A stretch of DNA of 64,000 bases from positions 62,001-126,000 of the forward strand of contig NZ_JBLWTD010000008.1 in NCBI RefSeq assembly GCF_048270265.1. The letters are read 5' to 3'. Source of the DNA: Maricaulis sp048270265. GTDB taxonomy: Bacteria > Pseudomonadota > Alphaproteobacteria > Caulobacterales > Maricaulaceae. The notes beneath the pieces were generated by a model that saw only the letters and a list, made by a program, of their open reading frames with translations, had not been told where the DNA came from and did not search any database. This document shows, in pieces, positions 18,049 to 25,469 of the stretch. Position numbers and translations under genes: made by a program. Position 1 is the first letter of the stretch. Each line of letters starts with the position of its first letter.

Positions 18049-19227
18049 CTAGCTCCGATGGACGGCGAGCAGCGGTACGGTCGCTGCGCGGATGGCCGGG
18101 ATGATGCCGCCAAGAAGGCCGACAATCAGGGCGAGGCCGAGGCCGAGAAGCACCGACATCGGTGTGACCGCGAAGGAGAATACCACCTGGGTGAAGCTCG
18201 ATCCCAGTGTCGAGGCACTGACGCCGTTGAACAACAGGTAGACGCCCGCCGCGCCGATAAGCCCGCCCAGCCCGGCCAGGGCCAGGGATTCCACCATGGT
18301 TCCAAACGCCGCTGCAAAGCCGGAAAATCCGATAGCCCGCAAGGTAGCGATCTCGCGCATGCGGGTGTCGACCGAGGAGTACATCGTGTTCCAGGCACCG
18401 GCGAGGGCACCGATCGCCATGGCGATCGACAGCGGCACACCCAGATAGGTGATCAGCATGGCGGTCCCGCCAGCCTGACTCGCGAAATAATCGACCTCGC
18501 TCTGGATATCGAGATTCAGTCGCGGGTCGCTTTCTGCATAGGCGCGCAATTCCTCGATCGCCTCGGGGCTGGTCAGCCGGGCGCGGATCGATTGCACGGA
18601 TGTGCCGCGCTGATAGAGGTTCTGGATCACGGTGAGGTCAGTCCAGATCTCGCTGTCGAACACGGTTCCGCCGGTCGAGAAGATTCCGACGACGACCCAT
18701 TCATTCGAGCCGAGGCGGATGGTCTGACCAAGGTCAAAACCGGCGAATTCGCGGATAATGCCTTCGCCCACGATCAACTCATTGGTACCGGGCTCATAGG
18801 TGCGGCCCTCGATGATGGTGAAGCCCTGGCGCAGGGACTGGGCCGCCGGTCCGACGCCCCGCAGCGGCAGATTGGCCTCGGTCCGCGAGGCCCGCTTGAT
18901 GCCGTCGACAATGACGAACAATTCACCGGAAACGATGGGGGCGCCGTTCGCATCCCGGGCAACGCCCGGCGCTTCCTCGATCAAGCGGACCTGATCGACG
19001 GAGAGGCCGGAATTGAGCTCGGTCTGTGAGCCTGTGCGCAACATCACCGCAACATCGGCTGAGCCCGTGCCCTGCATGGTCTTGCTGAAACCACTCGACA
19101 TGGCGAGGAAGCCGAGCAGGACCATCACCACCAGGGCAATCGAGAAAACGGTTGCTCCCGACAGCAGGGCGCGCTGCGGGATGGAGCGCAGATTGATCAG
19201 GGTTACGGCTGCGATCTGGTCGAACAT
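18049..19227 (-). CDS. ABC transporter permease, FtsX/MacB type
   Basis: 392 residues. MacB-like topology: one N-terminal TM (TVFSIALVVMVLLGFLAM), a long periplasmic domain of about 220 residues, then three C-terminal TM segments (including VPLSIAMAIGALAGAWNTM and LALAGLGGLIGAAGVYLLF) with the FtsX-type RATLRAIGFS loop variant (REIATLRAIGFSG). Tandem with a second FtsX-type permease 12 bp upstream; together they would form a heterodimeric membrane unit served by the ATPase at 20394. Confidence 0.9.
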   Translation of the reverse strand: MFDQIAAVTLINLRSIPQRALLSGATVFSIALVVMVLLGFLAMSSGFSKTMQGTGSADVAVMLRTGSQTELNSGLSVDQVRLIEEAPGVARDANGAPIVSGELFVIVDGIKRASRTEANLPLRGVGPAAQSLRQGFTIIEGRTYEPGTNELIVGEGIIREFAGFDLGQTIRLGSNEWVVVGIFSTGGTVFDSEIWTDLTVIQNLYQRGTSVQSIRARLTSPEAIEELRAYAESDPRLNLDIQSEVDYFASQAGGTAMLITYLGVPLSIAMAIGALAGAWNTMYSSVDTRMREIATLRAIGFSGFAAAFGTMVESLALAGLGGLIGAAGVYLLFNGVSASTLGSSFTQVVFSFAVTPMSVLLGLGLALIVGLLGGIIPAIRAATVPLLAVHRS

Positions 19228-19239
19228 CTCATCCGTCTC

Positions 19240-20397
19240 CTAAAGCTTGCCGAGCGCGGTGACGATGGTCACGCGCTGGGCGTTGATGGCGGGAATAATG
19301 CCGGTGATGAAACCGAGCCCGATGGCCAGGGCAATGCCGATTGCAAGCACGAGCGTGGGCATGCTGAGCCCCGGCAGGAAGGCCGCCATGGCTGCGGCTG
19401 CGCCCCCGACTGCCAGGGTTGCCAGACCCAGGCCCAGCAGGCCGCCGACCAGGCTGAGCAGGATGGATTCGATCAGAACCATGCGGAAGATGCGCGGCGC
19501 CGGGAAGCCGAGGGTCTTCATCACCGCGATCTCCTTGGTGCGCTCATTGATGGCCATCACCATGGTCGTGCCGACGATCATCAGGATCGTCATGAAAGCG
19601 GCGCCGACAACGAAGAGCAGGATCAGCGCGATATTCCCGAACTGGGCCGCGAAGGCCTCATTGAAGGCGGCTTCGGTGCTGGTTTCCGTTTCGGCCGGCG
19701 AATTGGCGAACAGGGCGTCGATCTCGCGCATGATCTGGTCATTCTGCGAGGCGTCGGCCGTCGTCAGTGCCATCCAGCCGATATTGTCCCGGTTGAAGGC
19801 CAGCGCTTCATTGTAATATTCGTAGTGGAACATGGCATAATTGGTGGGAACCGTGTCGTCTTCCGCGTCGAAAATCGCGCAGATTTCGAAGTCCCAGCTC
19901 GATGTGCCGTCCTGCTTCTGCCAGATGTTCGAGAGCAGGGGGATGCGGTCGCCAAGGCTCCAGCCATATTGCGCAGCCAGATCGTCCCCGACCAGCAGGC
20001 AGTCGCGGGTATTGAAGAAGGCGGCGCGCTGCTCGTCCGGCATGGTCAGTTCGGAATAGACGGCGAGCCAGCTTTCCGGATCGACGGCGAAGGTCTGAAC
20101 GAAATTGGCCGGCTCCTGGTAGTAGCCGCCGAACCAGCTGGCATGGCTGACATTGGTCACCCCTTCGACCGCTTCAACCCGAGCCCAATAGGCATAGGGC
20201 ATGGAGACGGTGAAATTGATGCGGTTGACGGTGACAAGCCGGTTCTCGGCCGCGGTCGATGAACCCGACGTCCAGACAGTGTAGAAGGCCCCGAGCGCGC
20301 CGAAGATCAAGAACGCGATCATGATCGAGAAGATCAGCAGGATGGCCCGCATCTTCTTGCGGAAGAGATTCTTCCTTATGAGGGTGAAATCATTCAT
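19240..20397 (-). CDS. ABC transporter permease, FtsX/MacB type
   Basis: 385 residues, same layout as its neighbour: N-terminal TM (AILLIFSIMIAFLIFGALGA), a periplasmic domain, and three C-terminal TM helices with the coupling loop RTKEIAVMKTLGFPAPRIF typical of FtsX permeases. The start overlaps the ATPase stop by 4 bp (ATGA), showing tight coupling. Sequence differs substantially from the following permease, consistent with an old duplication. Substrate unknown; members of this class export lipids, lipoproteins, peptides or drugs. Confidence 0.9.
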   Translation of the reverse strand: MNDFTLIRKNLFRKKMRAILLIFSIMIAFLIFGALGAFYTVWTSGSSTAAENRLVTVNRINFTVSMPYAYWARVEAVEGVTNVSHASWFGGYYQEPANFVQTFAVDPESWLAVYSELTMPDEQRAAFFNTRDCLLVGDDLAAQYGWSLGDRIPLLSNIWQKQDGTSSWDFEICAIFDAEDDTVPTNYAMFHYEYYNEALAFNRDNIGWMALTTADASQNDQIMREIDALFANSPAETETSTEAAFNEAFAAQFGNIALILLFVVGAAFMTILMIVGTTMVMAINERTKEIAVMKTLGFPAPRIFRMVLIESILLSLVGGLLGLGLATLAVGGAAAAMAAFLPGLSMPTLVLAIGIALAIGLGFITGIIPAINAQRVTIVTALGKL

Positions 20398-21086
20398 TGC
20401 GCCAGCTCCGAGGCTTCCACGAAGCGGCCCTTGTCGAGATGGAGTTCGCGGCGGGCATATTTCGCGGCTGACGGGTCGTGGGTGACCATGATGATGGTCT
20501 TGCCGAGATCCTTGTTGAGCAGCTGCAACGTCTCGAGAATCTCGTCGGCGGATTTGCGGTCGAGATCGCCGGTCGGCTCATCGCAGAGCAGGACTTTCGG
20601 GTCGGCGACGATGGCGCGGGCAATGGCGACGCGCTGTTGCTGGCCACCGGACATCTGCCGCGGCGAATGCCGGGCGCGGTCGGACAGGCCGACAATGTCG
20701 AGCGCCGTGGCAACACGTTCCTTGCGTGCCTTGCCCGACAGATTGGTCAGCAAGAGCGGCAATTCGACATTCTGGGCCGCGTTCAGCGTCGGCATCAGAT
20801 TGTAGAACTGGAAGATGAATCCGACATTGGCGGCGCGCCATTTGGCGAGCTTGCCTTCGGAGAGCTTGTCGACGCGCACGCCCTGGCATTCCACCGAGCC
20901 TGAGGTCGGCCGGTCGATGCCGCCGAGCAGGTTGAGCAAGGTCGTCTTGCCGGAACCGGACGGGCCCATGATGGCGATGAATTCACCCTCATCGATCGAC
21001 ATCGTCAGATGTTCGAAAATCGTGATGGCCTCGCGTCCGCGCGTATAGCCCTTGGAGAGATCGGTCAGCTGGTAGAGCTTGCTCAT
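20394..21086 (-). CDS. ABC transporter ATP-binding protein (MacB/LolD class)
   Basis: 230 residues with all nucleotide-binding motifs: Walker A GPSGSGKTTLLNLLGG, signature MSGGQQQRVAIARAI, Walker B VLLCDEPTGDLD and switch VTHDPSAAKYA. The DEPTGDLD and GGxDRPTSG context places it in the o228/LolD/MacB subgroup that powers FtsX-type permeases. It sits between the HlyD-type adaptor gene and two permease genes, all in one direction, forming a complete inner-membrane and periplasmic export unit. Confidence 0.93.
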   Translation of the reverse strand: MSKLYQLTDLSKGYTRGREAITIFEHLTMSIDEGEFIAIMGPSGSGKTTLLNLLGGIDRPTSGSVECQGVRVDKLSEGKLAKWRAANVGFIFQFYNLMPTLNAAQNVELPLLLTNLSGKARKERVATALDIVGLSDRARHSPRQMSGGQQQRVAIARAIVADPKVLLCDEPTGDLDRKSADEILETLQLLNKDLGKTIIMVTHDPSAAKYARRELHLDKGRFVEASELAQ

Positions 21087-21169
21087 CGGCGGGTCCTCAT
21101 TCTGTGCTCATGGCCGCAATTGCGGACGATTGGTTTCACGATGGCGTCCGGCCCGAAGGACGGTCCGGC

Positions 21170-22189
21170 CTATTCCATAAAGATCACGCGCGCCGCCATA
21201 TCCGGCAGGATACGGTTGTCGCGCTCGTCGAAGGCAACGCGCACCTTGATGGTGGCGCGGCTGCGGTCGGCGGTGGGGATGATGGCCTCGACATGGGCCG
21301 GGATGCGCCAGTCGGGATAGGCATCGAGGCGGGCCTCGACGCGCTGGCCCGGTGTGACGCGGCCGATCTGGCCTTCATTCACGTCGACCTCGATCTCCAG
21401 CGATTCCATGTCGACCAGGGTGGCGACACCGGTCCGGGTAAAGCCGCCGCCAGCCGAGGAAGGCGACAGGATTTCGCCGATCTGGGCATTCTTGGCGATG
21501 ACAATGCCGGCGAAGGGCGCGCGCACGATATGGCGCTCAACCAGATCCTGCTGGCTGGTGACCATCACGGCTGCAGCCTCACGGTCGGCACGCGCCGCCG
21601 CGAGCTGGGCGATCAGGCTGTCCACCTGTGACCGGGTGGCGCTGACATTGGCCTGCGGCCCGATATCGCGCGTCGCCAGTTCGCTGGCGCGGGTGGCGAC
21701 CAGGCGCGCCTCGGCCAGTTGCGCGTCGAGCGAGCGGATGCGGGCGGACGCAGCATTGAGCTGGGATTGCAGCAGGTCGAGCTGGATGCGTGCACGGGTA
21801 TCGTCGAGCAGGGCCAGAACCTCGCCTTCCTCGACACGGGTGCCTTCCTCGACCAGGACATCGCGGATGCGTCCGGTGATCTCGGCGGAGATGGTCGCCT
21901 GGCGGCGCGCGACGACATAGCCCGATGCGACCAGTCCCGATGTGCGCGGGGCCGGTGCCGGGCTTGCGGCCGGCGATGGGGTGGTTGTCGATGTCGTTGC
22001 TGCGGTGGTGACCGGGGCTGCTGCCGGGGCGGGCGCTGGCGGGCTCACGAAAAACCACATCAGGGCCGCGGTACCGATGATGGCGCCGACGAGCAGGCTG
22101 AGCATTGTGATGAGGGAGATGCCCGAACGGGCCTCTGGCTCGTCGCGGTCAATGCTCAAGGAATGAAGCTGGGCACTGCGGTCGGTCAT
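21170..22189 (-). CDS. Periplasmic adaptor (HlyD/RND-type membrane fusion protein)
   Basis: 339 residues. A TM anchor near residues 25-48 (SLLVGAIIGTAALMWFFVS) is followed by a Pro/Ala/Thr-rich linker and the barrel-sandwich/lipoyl halves: SGYVVARRQATISAEITGR and RAPFAGIVIAKNAQIGEI, which flank an alpha-hairpin rich in QLNAASARIRSLDAQL. It would bridge the ABC permeases to an outer-membrane channel. First gene of the HlyD, ATPase, permease, permease operon; GGGGGGAA precedes the ATG. No TolC-like gene is in the window, so a shared outer-membrane factor is inferred. Confidence 0.9.
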   Translation of the reverse strand: MTDRSAQLHSLSIDRDEPEARSGISLITMLSLLVGAIIGTAALMWFFVSPPAPAPAAAPVTTAATTSTTTPSPAASPAPAPRTSGLVASGYVVARRQATISAEITGRIRDVLVEEGTRVEEGEVLALLDDTRARIQLDLLQSQLNAASARIRSLDAQLAEARLVATRASELATRDIGPQANVSATRSQVDSLIAQLAAARADREAAAVMVTSQQDLVERHIVRAPFAGIVIAKNAQIGEILSPSSAGGGFTRTGVATLVDMESLEIEVDVNEGQIGRVTPGQRVEARLDAYPDWRIPAHVEAIIPTADRSRATIKVRVAFDERDNRILPDMAARVIFME

Positions 22190-22345
22190 TCAATTCCCCC
22201 CAAGGTCCTTGCGAATGCAGGCCCCGTATACAATGACTGTCAGGTCAGCACACCCGGTATTGTACGGGCTCGCGTCCCGTGCGGATCAAATTTCGTCAAT
22301 CGCCGCGAAGTTTGCGTCAGTGACCAGCCGGGCCCGCAAGCCGGG

Positions 22346-22879
22346 TCAGTCGAAATAGGCGGCGCGCATCATTTCCGACAAGTCATGGCCGCGATGGGCC
22401 AGGGCGCGGCGCTCGATCTCGACCTCTTCGCCACAGACCGGACGCCGTCTTTGCTGCACCCGGTAGCCATCATTGAAGCTCTCGATCATGCGGTCGCGCT
22501 GACGGCCGGGCTCGGGGGCTTCCATGGCCAGCAATTCGATCATGCGCTGGCGCCAGGCCTGGGCTTCGAGCCCGTCGCAGGCCGAGGCGAGATAGTGCAG
22601 CTCGCCCAGCGTATAGGCGAGATAGGGCAGGGCGCGTTCCGTATCGCCGACATCGCGCTGCGCGGCCGGGGCCTGTGTCCGGTTGCTGGCTAGGCGATCG
22701 ATCCCGCGCTGCACTTCACGTTCATTGCGCGCTGCTTCGCGGGCGCTGATACGTTCGGTGGCGCGTGGGTTGCGGTCGCCCGGCTTTTGCGCCGCAGACG
22801 GTCCCGCCGCGAGCAGCAGGACGAGGCAGGCGGCCACAAGGGCGGGCAGATGGGCGGGCGAGATACGCATGCCCGCCAT
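22346..22879 (-). CDS. Exported DUF2385 (TIGR02301) family protein
   Basis: 177 residues. N-terminal signal sequence (LPALVAACLVLLLAAGPSAAQ). The conserved part LPYLAYTLGELHYLASAC and WRQRMIELLAMEAPE, then RMIESFNDGYR, matches my recollection of the alphaproteobacterial DUF2385 family: small periplasmic proteins of unknown role. Start uncertain between 22879 and 22870. It follows the Nudix gene by 11 bp in the same direction. Confidence 0.75.
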   Translation of the reverse strand: MAGMRISPAHLPALVAACLVLLLAAGPSAAQKPGDRNPRATERISAREAARNEREVQRGIDRLASNRTQAPAAQRDVGDTERALPYLAYTLGELHYLASACDGLEAQAWRQRMIELLAMEAPEPGRQRDRMIESFNDGYRVQQRRRPVCGEEVEIERRALAHRGHDLSEMMRAAYFD

Positions 22880-22890
22880 ATTGGCGAGAT

Positions 22891-23346
22891 TTATGGCGTC
22901 GGCAAGGCAGCGATCATTGCGTGGGCCCGTCCGATCACATCGCGCGTCTTGTCCCAGCGCGTCAAGCGCAAGGCCTCGTCGAGCGGGAAGAAGGCGGCTT
23001 CGGTCACATCGTCAGCTGCCACGGGCTCACCGCCGGTCCAGACGGCTGCGAAGTCGGAGAGGATATAGTGCCAGTCGCCCGGATTGCCCGGCTCACGAGA
23101 GCCAATGGCGTCGATGACATCGATCAGCCCGACAATGCGTGCCGTGGTGCCGGTCTCTTCCATCAGCTCGCGCAGCGCGGCCTCGCGCACGGTCTCGCCA
23201 AACTCGACCTTGCCGCCCGGGATCGACCATTCGCCGGTATAGGGCGGCTTGCCGCGCCGGATCAGCAGGACTTCGTCGCCGCGCCACACCACGATGCCGG
23301 CACCGGGGACCGGGTGTCTTGAAACCGGGGTGCTGGCCTCAGCCAT
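22891..23346 (-). CDS. Nudix hydrolase
   Basis: 151 residues. The full Nudix box spans residues ~44-66 (GGKVEFGETVREAALRELME then ETG), which binds the divalent metal and the diphosphate of the substrate. Preceded by VLLIRRGKPPYTGEWSIPGG, typical of ADP-ribose pyrophosphatase or MutT-like members. The substrate cannot be read. The start overlaps the stop of the VOC gene by 8 bp, indicating an operon bdhA-like, VOC, Nudix, DUF2385. Confidence 0.9.
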   Translation of the reverse strand: MAEASTPVSRHPVPGAGIVVWRGDEVLLIRRGKPPYTGEWSIPGGKVEFGETVREAALRELMEETGTTARIVGLIDVIDAIGSREPGNPGDWHYILSDFAAVWTGGEPVAADDVTEAAFFPLDEALRLTRWDKTRDVIGRAHAMIAALPTP

Positions 23347-23695
23347 ATTTGCCGTGTTCCGAATAGATGCCGAGCTGGTTGCCGCTGGGGTCCGTGAACA
23401 GGAAACGGCGTCCGCCCGGATAGTCCTCGCGGAGGGTGATGCTGCCGCCCGCGGCCTCCACGCGCCGTTCGGCGTCGATGATGTCCTCGGCCCGCAGCAG
23501 GATCAGGGCGCCGGTGGGGAAGGGTTTGTCCTCAAGCCGCAACCCGCCATCTATGCCGGCATTCTCGAAGGCGGCATAGGCGGGCCCGTAATCGAGAAAG
23601 GTCCAGCCAAACGCCTTGGCGTAGAAGGCCTTCGCCGCCGCCATGTCGGTGACGGGCAGTTCGTTGTAATCGATCTTGAGGACCGTATCGGTCAT
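23339..23695 (-). CDS. VOC-superfamily (glyoxalase-like) protein
   Basis: 118 residues, one vicinal-oxygen-chelate module pair: LKIDYNELPVTDMAAAKAFY at the N-terminus, then FGWTFLDYGPAYAAFENAG, and the C-terminal FLFTDPSGNQLGIYSEH that carries the conserved DPxGN and a likely metal-ligand Glu. Overlaps the bdhA-like stop by 4 bp. Function within VOC (lyase, resistance or isomerase) is not determinable. Confidence 0.85.
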   Translation of the reverse strand: MTDTVLKIDYNELPVTDMAAAKAFYAKAFGWTFLDYGPAYAAFENAGIDGGLRLEDKPFPTGALILLRAEDIIDAERRVEAAGGSITLREDYPGGRRFLFTDPSGNQLGIYSEHGKYG

Positions 23696-24492
23696 TTCGC
23701 TGTCCAGCCGCCATCGATGGTGATCGCCGTTCCGTTGGCATTCGCCCCGGCATCGGAGACCAGATATAGCAGTGCACCGGCGAGTTGTTCAAACGTGACG
23801 AATTGCTTGGTCGGCTGCGCCGCCAGCATCACATCACGCACGACCTCATCCTCGGTGATCCCGCGCGCCTTGGCTGTGTCGGCGATCTGGTTCTCCACCA
23901 GCGGTGTCTTCACATAGCCCGGGCAGATCGCATTGCAGGTGATGCCATCTTCGGCGAGTTCCAGTGCCAGCGTCTTGGTGAAGCCGATCACGCCGTGCTT
24001 GGCTGCGACATAGGCCGATTTGAATGGTGAGGCGACGAGGCCGTGGACCGAGGCGAGATTGACGATGCGTCCGCGCCCCTGGCGTCTCATGATCGGGATC
24101 GCCGCGCGCGCGGAATGGAACACCGCCGTGAGATTGATCGCAATGATCGCATCCCATTTCGCCACCGGAAAATCCTCGACCGGTGAGACATGCTGGATGC
24201 CGGCATTGGACAGGAGGATATCCAGCCGCCCGAATTCGCGCTCCGCATAGGCAACCATATCGGCGATCTCGTCCGGCTTGAGCATGTTGGCGCCATGGTA
24301 GCGCACCTCGACGCCATGATCGGCGGCGATCTTTGCGCGCAGGGCTTCGATCTCGGCAGCATCGCCGAGCCCGTTGAGGACAATATTCGCCCCATTGGCA
24401 GCAAGCGCCTCGGCCATCGCCTGGCCAATCCCGCTGGTCGAGCCGGTAATGAGGGCCACCTGGCCGGAAAGATCGGTACGGATCGCAGACAT
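23692..24492 (-). CDS. bdhA: D-3-hydroxybutyrate dehydrogenase-like SDR
   Basis: 266 residues. NAD-binding ITGSTSGIGQAMAEALAANG, structural NAG in LLSNAGIQHVSPVEDFP, and the catalytic Ser-Tyr-Lys in NLASVHGLVASPFKSAYVAAKHG. The C-terminal AICPGYVKTPLVENQI plus the segment VENQIADTAKARGI with a Gln and Lys is typical of 3-hydroxybutyrate dehydrogenases, which interconvert 3-hydroxybutyrate and acetoacetate in ketone-body or PHB use. First gene of a four-gene group. The symbol is by similarity; another SDR specificity cannot be excluded. Confidence 0.82.
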   Translation of the reverse strand: MSAIRTDLSGQVALITGSTSGIGQAMAEALAANGANIVLNGLGDAAEIEALRAKIAADHGVEVRYHGANMLKPDEIADMVAYAEREFGRLDILLSNAGIQHVSPVEDFPVAKWDAIIAINLTAVFHSARAAIPIMRRQGRGRIVNLASVHGLVASPFKSAYVAAKHGVIGFTKTLALELAEDGITCNAICPGYVKTPLVENQIADTAKARGITEDEVVRDVMLAAQPTKQFVTFEQLAGALLYLVSDAGANANGTAITIDGGWTAK

Positions 24493-24643
24493 GAATCACC
24501 CTTCAGGTTTGTGCAGGTGCGAAGAGACGGGATTGGCGGGGACGGGTCAAGGGGCGTTGGAGGTTGCTATCCAGCATTCTCAGGTGGAAGAATTGGGTTG
24601 CAGTGCGCATTGAATGGATGACCATAGGTTGTATAATTGGTGG

Positions 24644-25057
24644 ATGGCCATACAGTTTGCCCCGCGCACCGGCTCGGTCTTGCTTTGCGATTTTTCACTC
24701 GGTGGATTTCGGCCGCCGGAGATGGTGAAACGCAGGCCGGTGGTTGTTCTTTCGCCGCGCCTGCGACGTCGGGACGGGCTTGTCAGTGTGGTGCCCTTGT
24801 CCACCACCCGGCCAGGTCGGCCGGTCCCGTATGTCGTGCCGTTAAGTTTGACGCCATTGCCGCCAGCGCCGTTTGATGCTCAAGCCTGCTGGGCCAAGTG
24901 CGACATGGTGAGTTGTGTCGGCTTTGGCCGGCTGGACTTTTTCCGCACACCGCGCGGCGGCGTGCGGCGGCGAACATATCTGAAGCTGGGGCTGAGTGCA
25001 GATCAATTGGCGCAGGTCCGATGCGGCGTAAAGCACGCCCTTGGCCTCGCTGACTAG
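24644..25057 (+). CDS. PemK/MazF-family protein without adjacent antitoxin
   Basis: 137 residues. Motifs fit the MazF/PemK fold: GSVLLCDFSLGGFRPPEM, KRRPVVVLSP, then VVPLSTTRPG and the C-terminal LGLSADQLAQVR. The family cleaves single-stranded RNA, usually held in check by a cognate antitoxin encoded just upstream. Here the upstream 150 bp, to the divergent bdhA-like gene, contains no antitoxin-like frame. An in-frame ATG at 24614 is an alternative start; neither has a convincing Shine-Dalgarno. It belongs to a larger alphaproteobacterial group that is often solitary, so toxin activity is not assured. Confidence 0.75.
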   Translation: MAIQFAPRTGSVLLCDFSLGGFRPPEMVKRRPVVVLSPRLRRRDGLVSVVPLSTTRPGRPVPYVVPLSLTPLPPAPFDAQACWAKCDMVSCVGFGRLDFFRTPRGGVRRRTYLKLGLSADQLAQVRCGVKHALGLAD

Positions 25058-25058
25058 C

Positions 25059-25087
25059 TTGTCATGCCTGGCGCCCGCTATTATATT
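25059..25087 (+). promoter_or_regulatory. Sigma-70-type promoter for a small RNA candidate
   Basis: TTGTCA (25059-25064) and TATATT (25082-25087) are separated by exactly 17 bp, immediately after the MazF-like stop codon. This is one of the best consensus matches in the window and would start transcription near 25094. Confidence 0.6.
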
Positions 25088-25093
25088 GGAATG

Positions 25094-25181
25094 GATCGCT
25101 CGCGGTGCAGACCGTTGAGCCTCAAGACCCTGCGAAGGGCGAACCCCGCTAGGATGTTAGTGCATCTGGCGGGGTTTTTTT
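25094..25181 (+). ncRNA. Candidate small RNA with own promoter and terminator
   Basis: About 88 nt between a consensus-like promoter and an intrinsic terminator, with no reading frame of note. The body contains small foldable segments, including CCCTGCGAAGGG (GNRA-like loop) and TTGAG/CTCAA. The 3' end is the hairpin AACCCCGC...GCGGGGTT followed by seven T. I do not recognise a known family; it lacks the SRP-RNA GGAA tetraloop and the 6S bubble. A trans-acting regulatory RNA is a plausible inference, an attenuator of the next unit another. Confidence 0.5.
25142..25181 (+). terminator. Intrinsic terminator of the small RNA candidate
   Basis: Stem AACCCCGC (25142-25149) with GCGGGGTT (25169-25176), extended by an inner GATG/CATC, then T-run 25175-25181. 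The clearest Rho-independent terminator on the plus strand in this region. Confidence 0.8.
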
Positions 25182-25245
25182 GTGCACCGACCTAGTGGAG
25201 TGTATTTTGTCCGGATGCAATTATCGCGAGCATTTGTGCTAGAAT

Positions 25246-25440
25246 GAAAACGCCGGCCATGTTGGGGCCGGCGCAATCCAAGGAGGAAGCAATGTTTCGG
25301 TTTCCGAAATGCTGCCTCGTCCTTTGGGTGAGGAGAAGGCGGATCGGAGGTTGGTCCCTGCTGATCCGCTTATCCATCGCCTAAGGGCGGCCAAAGGAGA
25401 CGGTCAGACCCGCCTCCGGCGGCCCTTGGACCATAACATA
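25246..25440 (+). ncRNA. Highly structured intergenic RNA candidate
   Basis: A TAGAAT -10-like box lies at 25240-25245. Downstream, perfect complementary arms nest without crossing: CGCCGGCC/GGCCGGCG (25251-25258, 25266-25273); closing TCCAAGG/CCTTGGA (25277-25283, 25424-25430); TTTCGG/CCGAAA (25295-25300, 25304-25309); CCTTTGG/CCAAAGG (25321-25327, 25391-25397); GCGGATC/GATCCGC (25339-25345, 25363-25369); CGCC/GGCG (25378-25381, 25386-25389); CCGCC/GGCGG (25410-25414, 25418-25422). Such a set looks like a folded RNA, not spacer. No known family recognised and no clear 3' terminator. It overlaps a 30-codon ORF, so it may instead be a structured mRNA. Confidence 0.45.
25292..25384 (+). CDS. 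Possible 30-residue small protein
   Basis: ATG preceded by a perfect AGGAGG (25281-25286) at good spacing. The peptide begins MFRFPKCCLVLWVRRRR and ends in LLIRLSIA: a hydrophobic start with two adjacent cysteines, an arginine cluster and a second hydrophobic stretch. The ATG is exactly the three-base bulge between two helices (25284-25291 with 25310-25317, and 25295-25300 with 25304-25309), so initiation could be controlled by folding. Coding status is uncertain: the ORF is short and embedded in the structured region described separately. Confidence 0.35.
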   Translation: MFRFPKCCLVLWVRRRRIGGWSLLIRLSIA

Positions 25441-25469
25441 TCTCCGTAACGCGGGGAAGAGTTCCGCCC

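Noticed and set aside
25094..25181. Resemblance of GGCGAACCCCGC to the SRP RNA 5' arm
   Set aside because: The GGAA tetraloop and AGCAG internal loop of SRP RNA are missing; the arm belongs to a terminator hairpin.
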